NCBI GenBank assembly: GCA_002085465.1
Contig: NBML01000046.1
Coordinates: 1-11,693 of the forward strand
Direction: 5' to 3'
Length of the DNA stretch: 11,693 bases
Origin: Desulfobacteraceae bacterium 4572_89
GTDB lineage: Bacteria > Desulfobacterota > Desulfobacteria > Desulfobacterales > Desulfobacteraceae
The notes under the pieces are model-generated. The model searched no databases and was not told the DNA's origin. It saw only the letters and a list, made by a program, of their open reading frames with translations. Shown here one piece after another: positions 1-6,746 of this stretch; position 1 is the first letter of the stretch; every line of letters starts with the position of its first letter. The position numbers and the translations under genes are program-made.

Positions 1-360
1 CTCAGCCTCAGGCTTTTCTATTCAGATGGATACCAGAAGACAGCCAGGACAAAACTCAGCCAGCCCACTGCCAATGAAATAATCATGTTCAAGAAAATCA
101 TCCCCCTTTTGTTCAAGGCATGGACTAGGCGAATCCGCATCCGCCACCTGGGACTGACCTGTAAAAACCCGGGCAGACCCCAGATCCAGACTATGATGTT
201 TGAGGAAACCAGTAAAATGGACAAACAGGAAAAAATCCTTGGAGCCATGGACTATATCCGCACAAAATTTGGTAAAGGTGCTGTTAAATTAGCCCTTACC
301 CTTGATTTTCCTAATGCCCCTAACTCTCCTGATGCCCCTAACTCTCCTGATGCACTATGA
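1..360 (+). CDS. dinB: DNA polymerase IV (DinB-type Y-family), C-terminal part
   Basis: The reading frame is open from the first base, so the start and the palm, fingers and thumb domains lie outside the window. What is seen is the little-finger domain: a strand like LSLRLFYSDGY, then a helix with FKKIIPLLFKAW, then RRIRIRHLGLT. The tail has the helix KILGAMDYIRTKFGKGAVKL, which resembles the usual C-terminal end of DinB-type polymerases. The family performs error-prone bypass of damaged template. The last residues are a proline-rich tail, PNAPNSPDAPNSPDAL, built from an 18-bp tandem repeat. The stop overlaps the start of the downstream DnaE gene as ATGA, so the two are almost certainly one operon and probably translationally coupled. 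An ImuB-like inactive polymerase cannot be excluded, because the catalytic residues are not in view. Confidence 0.8.
   Translation, partial: LSLRLFYSDGYQKTARTKLSQPTANEIIMFKKIIPLLFKAWTRRIRIRHLGLTCKNPGRPQIQTMMFEETSKMDKQEKILGAMDYIRTKFGKGAVKLALTLDFPNAPNSPDAPNSPDAL
316..351 (+). repeat. Tandem repeat, 2 x 18 bp, at the 3' end of dinB
   Basis: The unit GCCCCTAACTCTCCTGAT occurs twice without mismatch (316-333 and 334-351), and a partial copy flanks it on the left. It encodes the repeated hexapeptide APNSPD in the DinB tail and stops six bases before the dnaE start codon. Confidence 0.85.
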
Positions 361-3266
361 TTCCCCTGACCTGCAGATCACATTACTCCCTAATGTGGGG
401 AACCTCGCCCGTAAAACAGCTCTGCCTCCAGGCAAAACATCTGGGGTATAAAAAACTGGCATTAACAGACACGGACAATCTCTACGGGCTATGGCCCTTT
501 ATTCAAGCATGCCAGGACCTGAACATCACGCCTATTATCGGAGCAGAGGTCACCGATCCCAGTATATCCCACCTGGAGCAAACCCTTCCCAGGTTCAGCA
601 AAGGCTTATTAATATTGACCCAAAGTCCGGATCTTCTGGCATCCTGGCATGAACAGGGGCTGGATCTTGCCGCTGCCCTTCCCAGGCACCCTTTGTCCCA
701 GACCCACCCCCTGTGCAGGACAGCCATGGAACGTAACATCCCCACGACAGCAACTCCTGGCAGCTTCTTTCTACACCCAGAGGACATAAAAATCCATGCC
801 ATGGTCAGGGCCATTGATAAAAATACCTGCCTCAGTCGGCTTGGTCCATTGGACATGGCCCCTGGCAATTCATTTCTGGCATCCCCTGAACTTTACCAGC
901 AAAGGTTTCACACCCTTCCCAGGGCTGTTGAAAATACCTTGATGCTGGCTGAAAAACTAAATTTTACAGGTCCGAATTTTGGCATTGTCATGCCGCCCTA
1001 CCAAGGGAAAACCAATGACCAGGCCTGCAGCATGTTAAGGGAAAAAACCTTTCGAGGAGCCCTGAACCGCTATGGCCCAGGCCTGACAGGAAAAGTGATT
1101 TCCAGGATTGATCATGAACTGTCCATTATTTCCCAGAAAAACTTCTGCCAATACTTTCTGGTGGTCCAGGATATTGTACAAAAGGCATCCAGGATCTGCG
1201 GCCGGGGATCAGGTGCAGCATCCATTGTTGCCTATTGCCTGGGCATCACCAATGTATGCCCCATAAAATACAATCTCTATTTTGAACGATTTTTAAACCC
1301 GGGCCGGGAAGATCCGCCGGATATTGATATTGATTTTGCCTGGGATGAACGGGATGACATTTTAAACCATGTGCTTTCAAAATTTAAAAATCACAGCGCC
1401 ATGGTTTCAAGCCATGTGCTGTTTCAGCCCAGAATGGCGGTGCGGGAGGTGGCAAAGGTCTTTGGTCTGGCCCATGGGGAGATACAAAAAATATCCAGTC
1501 GTCTGCCCTGGTTCTGGAAACTCAATGAAACAGCCCAGGACCTTTTGGACCGGATCCGGGAAAAGCCGGAGTTCCGGTTTCTGGATTTTCCCCAGCCCTG
1601 GCCTGAAATCATGGCCCATGCCCAGGCCATCATCGGCACTCCCAGATATTTGTCGGTTCATCCAGGAGGCATTGTCATCACCCCAAACCCCATTGACACC
1701 TATGTGCCTGTGGAAACTGCGCCCAAGGGCATTCCCCTGATCCAGTGGGAAAAGGATTCAGCAGAAACAGCAGGCCTTGTCAAAATAGATCTTCTGGGCA
1801 ACAGGAGCCTGGGCGTGGTTCGTGACTGCATTAAAAGCATAGGTTCATCCAGGAGTGAATTCAGAAATTTTATAGCCCAGGACCCGGAGGATGATTTTGA
1901 AACCCAGGAGAATGTGGCCCAGGGAAACACCATGGGCTGCTTTTACATTGAAAGCCCTGCCATGCGCCTGCTCCAGAAAAAATCAAAAATTGGAGATTTC
2001 AATCATGTTGTTATTCACTCCAGCATTATCCGGCCGGCAGCCAATGAATTTATCCAGGAGTATATTAAACGCCTCCACACAGGCGAGTGGGAACCCCTTC
2101 ACCCGCTCATGGAAGATGTACTGGATGAGACCTTCGGCATCATGGTCTTTCAGGAAGATGTGTCCCGGGTGGCTGTTAAGCTTGCCGGATTCACCCATGC
2201 CCAGGCAGACGGGCTCAGAAAAATCATGTCCAAAAAAAATAAGGCTCAGAAGCTCAGGGATTATCATACCCAGTTTGCAGCAGGCGCCTCAGCCAAAGGA
2301 CTAACCAAACCAGATATCCAGCGAATCTGGGACATGATCATAAGCTTTTCAGGATATTCATTCTGCAAGCCCCACTCAGCCTCCTATGCCAGGGTTTCCT
2401 TCCAGGCAGCCTATTTAAAAACCCATTATCCAGCGGAATTCATGGCAGCCGTGATCAGCAACCAGGGAGGATTTTACTCCACCTTTGCCTATGTATCCGA
2501 AGCCCGGCGCATGGGAGTAAAGATTTTGGGGCCTGATATCCATAAAAGCAATATTAAATGGAAAGGCTCAGACCACAGGATCAGGGTTGGATTTTTATCC
2601 ATAAAAAACCTGTCCACAACCACCATGGACAACATTATAAAGGAGCGGAAAAAATCAAAATTCACAAGCCTTGAAGATTTTCTCAATCGGGTCAAACCCC
2701 GGGAGGATGATTTCCAATCCCTTGTTCACAGCGGATGTCTGGACATATTCAAGGGCAGCAAAAGCCGAAGCACACTTTTATGGGCCTTTTCATCCTGGCA
2801 CCAGGAAAAAAATAGACAAAAAACATCTTCCCTCTTTGACCAGGCCCAGGAAGCAGTTTCCATTCCAGAACTTCCTCCAGACCCTCCCATGGATATTCTG
2901 CGCCAAGAATTTTCCGTGCTGAGGTTTCTCTGCCAATGCCACCCCATCCTCTTGTATGCCCGGGCCATTGAACAGGAAAAAACCATCAAGGCCAAGGACC
3001 TGCCCCGGCATATTGGCAAGGGCGTGAGATTTGCCGGGTGGCTGATCACAGGAAAGGTGGTCAAGACAAAACATGGTGATCCCATGAAATTTCTCACCTT
3101 TGAAGATGAGACCGGTATCATTGAAACTGTGTTTTTCCCTAAACCCTATGCCAGGTTCTGCCACATGCTGGATTATGGAAGGCCCTATTTTCTTTTTGGC
3201 AGAGTTGAGTCTGACTGGGGTGCTGTCACCCTGACCGTTGAAACCAGTCAACTGATTTCCCGATGA
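357..3266 (+). CDS. dnaE: DnaE-type DNA polymerase III alpha subunit, compact, probably translesion type
   Basis: This is a C-family replicative-type polymerase of 969 residues, shorter than E. coli DnaE (about 1160). It has a PHP domain (about 1-240), a palm with PDIDIDF (residues 321-327; D322 and D324 match the catalytic pair), a third catalytic aspartate in KIDLLGN (D478), a fingers region with HSASYA (H673), a helix-hairpin-helix and a C-terminal OB fold (about 890-969). There is no extra C-terminal tau-binding domain, as in the DnaE2/ImuC group. The PHP metal ligands are degraded: T5 and R7 stand where the HxH motif is expected, T39 replaces the histidine of TDH, and G135-S136-F137 replaces the usual DVH. 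PHP-dependent proofreading is therefore probably absent. The start overlaps the dinB stop (ATGA) and has no clear Shine-Dalgarno of its own, which suggests translational coupling. Joint action with DinB in damage tolerance is inferred. Assignment to DnaE2 rather than another short DnaE clade is uncertain. Confidence 0.9.
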   Translation: MIPLTCRSHYSLMWGTSPVKQLCLQAKHLGYKKLALTDTDNLYGLWPFIQACQDLNITPIIGAEVTDPSISHLEQTLPRFSKGLLILTQSPDLLASWHEQGLDLAAALPRHPLSQTHPLCRTAMERNIPTTATPGSFFLHPEDIKIHAMVRAIDKNTCLSRLGPLDMAPGNSFLASPELYQQRFHTLPRAVENTLMLAEKLNFTGPNFGIVMPPYQGKTNDQACSMLREKTFRGALNRYGPGLTGKVISRIDHELSIISQKNFCQYFLVVQDIVQKASRICGRGSGAASIVAYCLGITNVCPIKYNLYFERFLNPGREDPPDIDIDFAWDERDDILNHVLSKFKNHSAMVSSHVLFQPRMAVREVAKVFGLAHGEIQKISSRLPWFWKLNETAQDLLDRIREKPEFRFLDFPQPWPEIMAHAQAIIGTPRYLSVHPGGIVITPNPIDTYVPVETAPKGIPLIQWEKDSAETAGLVKIDLLGNRSLGVVRDCIKSIGSSRSEFRNFIAQDPEDDFETQENVAQGNTMGCFYIESPAMRLLQKKSKIGDFNHVVIHSSIIRPAANEFIQEYIKRLHTGEWEPLHPLMEDVLDETFGIMVFQEDVSRVAVKLAGFTHAQADGLRKIMSKKNKAQKLRDYHTQFAAGASAKGLTKPDIQRIWDMIISFSGYSFCKPHSASYARVSFQAAYLKTHYPAEFMAAVISNQGGFYSTFAYVSEARRMGVKILGPDIHKSNIKWKGSDHRIRVGFLSIKNLSTTTMDNIIKERKKSKFTSLEDFLNRVKPREDDFQSLVHSGCLDIFKGSKSRSTLLWAFSSWHQEKNRQKTSSLFDQAQEAVSIPELPPDPPMDILRQEFSVLRFLCQCHPILLYARAIEQEKTIKAKDLPRHIGKGVRFAGWLITGKVVKTKHGDPMKFLTFEDETGIIETVFFPKPYARFCHMLDYGRPYFLFGRVESDWGAVTLTVETSQLISR

Positions 3267-3275
3267 CCTTTACAA

Positions 3276-4160
3276 TCAGCCCTGAACCTTGATTGGGCCT
3301 TTTTTAAAATCACTGGGCCGCCCGGCAATGGATGTACCAGTATTGCAGCCTATATGGGCTGCAATTACATGGCACTTGGCTTTGAGCAAAAAATAAATAT
3401 TTTTATCCACATGGGAAAGTGTCTCAAAATTTCCCTGTCCCTTGGAAATAACCAGATCAGCTTCATCAAAAACTTTTAAAAAATCCTTTGAACAATCTTT
3501 TAAAATTGTTCCAGGCGCATCAGACCCGTTATGAATAACTTTAACCTTTTGTGTCATGCCTGTCTGGACGGCATCTTCCATGGTTGCATCGTTGAGAATA
3601 GGCATCCCCCTGACCGAATAAATCACCTTGTCCATTGGCAGGATTTCGATCAATAATCGATCAAAAACAATTTCCCCGGTATTATCACCCAAAAACAAAA
3701 TTTTTTTTGCCAAGGAGATTGCATCAAACAAATTATCTGTGTTTCCCATCAAAGGACCTGTAAATGATGACTGGATGGTCTGTTTAATCATTGCTTGATC
3801 AACAACAAGGCTGGCCCCGAAATCAATAATATTCCCGGCAATGGCTAGTCGGACGGCTGTTTCAAATTGATTGGGAGAATTTAATATTTTTTCCTTCATG
3901 GCAGGATACAGGTCAAGCGCATATTGATTATACTTTGTTTTTAATTCTTTATAGGGGTCATGGCACCCAGATATTTTCTGGATCTCCCGATGAATATATT
4001 GTGCCATTTCCGGCGGAGACTGTTGAAAATCCATCTCACTGATTGCTTTTAAAACCTGCCGAAAAATTTTTTCCTGTTCCTTTTTCTCCGGAATTACCAT
4101 ACAGGCGGCATCAATAGTCTGTTTCATAAAACAAGGCAGACAAGCGAAATGGGTTTCCAT
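3276..4160 (-). CDS. DUF89 family (ARMT1-like) metal-dependent phosphatase
   Basis: A 294-residue protein of the DUF89 damage-control phosphatase family, close to the usual length of the short prokaryotic subfamily. Visible motifs are an N-terminal CLPC (7-10), GNIIDFG (109-115), LGDNTGEIVFD (157-167; D159 and N160 expected at the metal), RGMPILNDATMEDA (184-197; N190 and D191) and DLVISKGQGNFE (235-246). Family members hydrolyse phosphate from small phosphometabolites with a divalent metal; the substrate here cannot be told. The N-terminal cysteine pair is typical of the archaeal and bacterial branch. The start is supported by AGAAGGAT eight bases upstream (4168-4175). The gene is convergent with dnaE, with nine bases between stops, and diverges from the AAA ATPase gene. 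Confidence 0.88.
   Translation of the reverse strand: METHFACLPCFMKQTIDAACMVIPEKKEQEKIFRQVLKAISEMDFQQSPPEMAQYIHREIQKISGCHDPYKELKTKYNQYALDLYPAMKEKILNSPNQFETAVRLAIAGNIIDFGASLVVDQAMIKQTIQSSFTGPLMGNTDNLFDAISLAKKILFLGDNTGEIVFDRLLIEILPMDKVIYSVRGMPILNDATMEDAVQTGMTQKVKVIHNGSDAPGTILKDCSKDFLKVFDEADLVISKGQGNFETLSHVDKNIYFLLKAKCHVIAAHIGCNTGTSIAGRPSDFKKGPIKVQG
3279..3305 (+). terminator. Possible weak terminator downstream of dnaE
   Basis: A short GCCC/GGGC stem (3279-3282 with 3295-3298) and a 12-base loop are followed by CTTTTTT (3299-3305). It lies 12 bases past the dnaE stop, inside the 3' end of the convergent DUF89 gene. The stem is only four base pairs, so this is tentative. Confidence 0.25.
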
Positions 4161-4178
4161 ATATGTAATCCTTCTATT

Positions 4179-4206
4179 ATTCTAAAATAATTTTTACTCG
4201 TGCCAA
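4179..4206 (-). promoter_or_regulatory. Putative sigma-70-type promoter of the DUF89 gene
   Basis: On the minus strand, TTGGCA (4206-4201), a 16-base spacer and TAGAAT (4184-4179) each match consensus at five of six positions. The transcript would start close to the Shine-Dalgarno, giving a very short leader. A second TTGACA lies further upstream without a good -10. Confidence 0.45.
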
Positions 4207-4290
4207 TACTGGATTAAAAACAAATACCTGTCAAGGCTGGCAGCAATTCTCTCTATTAACAAATAAGCGGTTTGATCCACTTCCTTTTAA

Positions 4291-4320
4291 TTGTGTACAT
4301 TTTATATACATTATTATATT
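4291..4320 (+). promoter_or_regulatory. Putative promoter of the AAA ATPase gene
   Basis: TTGTGT (4291-4296), an 18-base spacer and TATATT (4315-4320) lie about 30 bases before the chosen ATG, in an AT-rich stretch. The segment 4294-4310 also carries short TGTA/TACA arms that could be a minor operator. Confidence 0.35.
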
Positions 4321-4352
4321 ATCCATGTAAATCCTTAAAAGGAATTTGCGAT

Positions 4353-5495
4353 ATGCATGGTTATGTTCAAAGAAAAAAAGAACAAAAATTGCACAATGCA
4401 CTTTCTCGTTCTCCGGCGGTAGTCATCCTTGGCCCCAGACAATCCGGCAAATCAACAACTGCCAGAATGCTTCTCAAAGAGACCCCATCAGTTTATCTTG
4501 ATTTACAGGACCGAGTTGACCGGAACAAACTTTTAGAACCGGAACTTTTTTTTGACCATTATAGAGATAAGCTCATTTGCCTGGATAAAATTCAACTGCT
4601 TCCAGAATTTTTTTCTGTTCTCCGCTCAGAAATAGATAAAGATAGAAGACCTGGCAGGTTTTTAATTTTGGGGTCTGCTTCCCGGGACTTAATCAAGCAA
4701 TCAACTGAATCTCTTGCGGGACGCATCGCCTATATTGATCTAACTCCCTTTATTGTTAAAGAAGTCGCCAGCATCTCAATATGGTCGAATACTTGGCTTA
4801 GGGGTGGTTTCCCTGAAAGTGTTCTGGCCGGAAATGGTATGGACAGTTTTAACTGGCGTCTTGATTTTATTCGAACATTTATGGAACGTGATATTCCAAA
4901 TTTAGGATTCAATATCCCGGTCCCGGTAATGGAGCGATTATGGCTGCTTTTGGCCCATTACAACGGTCAAACTGCAAACTATCATAAACTGGCAGCAGCT
5001 GTTGATATTTCGATTCCGACTTTAAAGAAATACCTGGCAATTCTGGAACAGACCTATATGGTTCGTTTATTGCCACCTGCGGAAACAAACTTAAAAAAGA
5101 GATTGATTAAATCTCCAAAAATATATGTAAGGGATAGTGGAATCCTTCATGCTTTACTTGATATTGAACAATATGATTCTCTTCTGTCCAACCCCATAGC
5201 CGGGGCATCCTGGGAGGGCTTTGTCATTGAAAACATTATTACGGAATATGATCGCTGGAAACCTTCTTTCATAAGAACCTCCAATGGTGCTGAAATAGAT
5301 CTCATGTTGGAGAGGGCAGGACAACAGCATCTTTTTGAATGCAAACTTTCAAAAGCCCCAAAACCTTCACGGGGATTTTATGAGCTGATTGATGCAATAA
5401 ATCCGAAATCAGCATGGGTTGTTGCTCCTGTTGATGAACCCTATGAAATTAAAAAAGGTATTTATGTCTGTCCCCCGGCTGGCCTGAAAATCTAA
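4353..5495 (+). CDS. AAA ATPase with DUF4143 domain
   Basis: A 380-residue ATP-binding protein of the AAA_14/DUF4143 type. The start at 4353 (MHGYVQRK) is preferred over an upstream TTG at 4272, because AAAAGGA (4337-4343) sits nine bases before it and the extra N-terminus would be translated promoter DNA. Walker A is GPRQSGKST (27-35, K33). Walker B reads ICLDKIQ (D78, K79), where the family usually has DE. Then come a GSAS sensor-like segment, the WLRGGFPES motif, a winged-helix region (HKLAAAVDISIPTLKKYL) and a C-terminal PD-(D/E)xK-like fold with GAEIDLML (D316) and ECK (E329, K331). The cellular role of this abundant family is poorly known; it often sits in accessory regions. The gene stands alone, divergent from DUF89, and is AT-rich compared with dnaE. 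The lysine in Walker B suggests weak or absent hydrolysis. Confidence 0.88.
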   Translation: MHGYVQRKKEQKLHNALSRSPAVVILGPRQSGKSTTARMLLKETPSVYLDLQDRVDRNKLLEPELFFDHYRDKLICLDKIQLLPEFFSVLRSEIDKDRRPGRFLILGSASRDLIKQSTESLAGRIAYIDLTPFIVKEVASISIWSNTWLRGGFPESVLAGNGMDSFNWRLDFIRTFMERDIPNLGFNIPVPVMERLWLLLAHYNGQTANYHKLAAAVDISIPTLKKYLAILEQTYMVRLLPPAETNLKKRLIKSPKIYVRDSGILHALLDIEQYDSLLSNPIAGASWEGFVIENIITEYDRWKPSFIRTSNGAEIDLMLERAGQQHLFECKLSKAPKPSRGFYELIDAINPKSAWVVAPVDEPYEIKKGIYVCPPAGLKI

Positions 5496-5531
5496 TATCA
5501 TTATCCCCCCAAAAACGAATTAGTTCATCTT

Positions 5532-5575
5532 CCTGAATTAACATATGTTGAAGATTCTGTTTACGGTAATTCAGG
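5532..5575. repeat. 9-bp perfect inverted repeat downstream of the AAA gene
   Basis: CCTGAATTA (5532-5540) and TAATTCAGG (5567-5575) are exact reverse complements separated by 26 bases. No T run follows, so a terminator is not indicated. It lies between the AAA gene and the toxin remnant and might be an old operator or an mRNA structure. Confidence 0.45.
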
Positions 5576-5701
5576 TTCTCAGATTCCAGTATTTGATGAA
5601 TGGTATTGATATTTTTTAAATTTGGCTTGAGGGATTATGGTGGACTATGCCTAAAATCAGCTATATTTCAATTTTTTCGGTCTATTTTTCAATCAATAAT
5701 T

Positions 5702-5773
5702 ATACCTCAACCATTTGGAAAAGGATTATTCGAAATAAGAGCAAAAGGCAAAGAGGGCATTGGAAGATCTTAA
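5702..5773 (+). pseudogene. HigB/RelE-like toxin remnant
   Basis: In this frame the translation includes PQPFGKGLFEIRAKGKEGIG followed by R-S-stop. The stretch GLFEIRAKGKEGIGR matches the core strand pair of HigB-type (phage Gp49-like) RelE-fold toxins, which usually continues into RVFY and about 40 further residues. Here the frame stops at once and antitoxin sequence begins in another frame. About 30 codons upstream remain open but show only weak likeness to the family and no clear start with a ribosome site. It appears to be a toxin that lost its C-terminus, and probably the antitoxin start, in a deletion. The functional toxins cleave mRNA at the ribosome; this fragment should be inactive. 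Confidence 0.55.
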
Positions 5774-6038
5774 GAAAAAAGCAATGGCAGATCCCGAATT
5801 CAGAAAGGAATATGGAGCCCTTGCACCGGTCTGAGAACTTAGAAAAAAACTGACTAAATTGCGTTTAAGGGAAGGGGAAACTCAAGCGCAAGTTGCTAAG
5901 CTTACTCAAAAAAGCAATATTTTCCGGCTTGAAAGTGGTGGGAAAGTTTTATTTCCAACCCTACCCATGATATCAAAATATGCCAATGCACTGGGGTATA
6001 AGGTCAAATTGGAGTTTGAACCCATTTCTCAATCCTAA
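5760..6038 (+). pseudogene. HigA-like XRE antitoxin, broken by an in-frame TGA
   Basis: The frame from 5760 gives LEDLKKKAMADPEFRKEYGA, typical of the N-terminus of HigA-family antitoxins, and runs to LAPV. A TGA at 5832-5834 follows. Past the stop the same frame is open for 67 codons and carries the helix-turn-helix: LRLREGETQAQVAKLTQKS, then NIFRLESG, then ISKYANALGYKVKLEFEPI before TAA at 6036. The helix-turn-helix seems to lack two or three residues before NIFRLESG, and the recognition region is degenerate. Together with the adjacent toxin scrap this is a decayed higBA module. Translation of the downstream half from an internal start is possible but no ribosome site is seen. Confidence 0.65.
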
Positions 6039-6216
6039 AAACCCACCTCCACCAGAATAGAAAAAATTATACTTTTTTCTTTTTCTGACCCTTTCCATTT
6101 AACCCCGAGCTCTCAAATGGAGGATGCATAAGCGCCCCTACTATCCAGCAAACCAGGGCCTCTTTTGGTGAGCCGTTATTGGTGATGCGCTGTCAAGCCA
6201 GCCGGGCCAATGCCTT
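6039..6216. other. Non-coding stretch between the higA remnant and the hipB promoter
   Basis: No convincing reading frame, RNA or repeat was found in these roughly 180 bases. It is more GC-rich near 6120-6210 than its surroundings and may be older debris. Confidence 0.4.
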
Positions 6217-6244
6217 TTGAAATCGTTTTAATCATAAATATAAT
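6217..6244 (+). promoter_or_regulatory. Promoter of the hipB-like gene
   Basis: TTGAAA (6217-6222), a 16-base spacer and a consensus TATAAT (6239-6244) make this one of the best sigma-70-type promoters in the window. The transcript would begin near 6251, about 30 bases before the ATG. Confidence 0.6.
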
Positions 6245-6278
6245 TTGCTTTGATATTAAATTCATGCAATTAAGCAAA
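6244..6278. promoter_or_regulatory. Inverted repeat, candidate operator of the HipB-like regulator
   Basis: TTTGCTT (6244-6250) and AAGCAAA (6272-6278) are exact reverse complements with a 21-base spacer. They begin at the last base of the -10 box and end two bases before the start codon. XRE antitoxins of this class usually repress their own operon, so autoregulation is a natural reading, though the sequence differs from the E. coli HipB site. Confidence 0.4.
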
Positions 6279-6280
6279 CT

Positions 6281-6589
6281 ATGGTTAATGTTAAAGAAAA
6301 TACGGTTTTGAAAAATCTGGGACAGCGTCTGAAAAATGCCAGGTTGGAACTAAATGATCCGCAAAAAGAATTTGCATTCAGGATCGGGGTATCGATTCCA
6401 ACTTTATACAAGATGGAGCAGGGAAATCCTTCCATCTCCATTGGCACCTGGGCTAAAGCTTTGTCCATGATTGCCAGGCTGGATAATTTTGACAAATTGA
6501 TTACCCCAAAAGAATCTTTGTTCGAAAGATATGAGACCCAGGAAAAAACGAAATCTCGGCAACGTGTGCGAAGGAAGAAAACTGAATGA
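6281..6589 (+). CDS. HipB-like XRE-family transcriptional regulator
   Basis: A complete 102-residue helix-turn-helix protein. The XRE fold runs from about residue 11 (LKNLGQRLKNARLE) through KEFAFRIGVSIPTLYKMEQG and SIGTWAKALSMI to about 70. The tail LITPKESLFERYETQ plus a basic end (RQRVRRKK) is typical of HipB-like antitoxins that sit directly before a HipA kinase gene. The stop overlaps an ATG in the hipA frame (ATGA), as in intact hipBA operons. No good Shine-Dalgarno precedes the ATG. The partner kinase is destroyed, so this is probably an orphan antitoxin or a plain repressor. Its own promoter and a possible operator look intact. Confidence 0.8.
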   Translation: MVNVKENTVLKNLGQRLKNARLELNDPQKEFAFRIGVSIPTLYKMEQGNPSISIGTWAKALSMIARLDNFDKLITPKESLFERYETQEKTKSRQRVRRKKTE

Positions 6590-6746
6590 TTTGATTAGCA
6601 CTTGTCAAAGTTACGCTTCCAAACAATACAACATTGCTTTGTGATGAAATCGTAACGACCTCTCCTGATCCCAGGGGAATGATTCAAGGAGCTTTCCGAT
6701 ATAGCCCGGAGTATCTTAAACACCCGATTCCTTTTTTTGCAAGATA
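6586..6746 (+). pseudogene. HipA N-terminal remnant, stop at codon 3 and 3' truncation
   Basis: The frame starts ATG-ATT-TGA-TTA-GCA, overlapping the hipB stop. After the TGA (6592-6594) it continues as LALVKVTLPNNTTLLCDEIV, then TTSPDPRGMIQ, then GAFRYSPEYLKHPI, which matches the N-terminal domain of HipA-like serine/threonine kinases (the FRY/FEY segment before the kinase fold). Likeness ends near 6735. The rest of the frame to 6903 is only the antisense of the convergent LysE gene. The whole kinase domain is missing, so no toxin activity is expected. The join near 6735-6746 is a likely deletion or rearrangement breakpoint. Confidence 0.65.

Noticed and set aside
5496..5609. A 37-codon open extension in frame after the AAA gene stop (translation ends SQIPVFDEWY), suggesting stop readthrough
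   Set aside because: The DUF4143 protein already has its normal length and end, the stop is TAA, and the extension was not recognised as any family. A chance open frame is simpler.
5647..5853. 68-residue plus-strand frame between the AAA gene and the higA remnant
   Set aside because: It runs across the toxin and antitoxin remnants in a third frame and shows no protein character; the other two frames match known families.
6586..6594. TGA at hipA codon 3 read as selenocysteine
   Set aside because: HipA proteins are not selenoproteins, no SECIS-like hairpin is obvious just downstream, and the gene is also truncated, so a nonsense mutation fits better.
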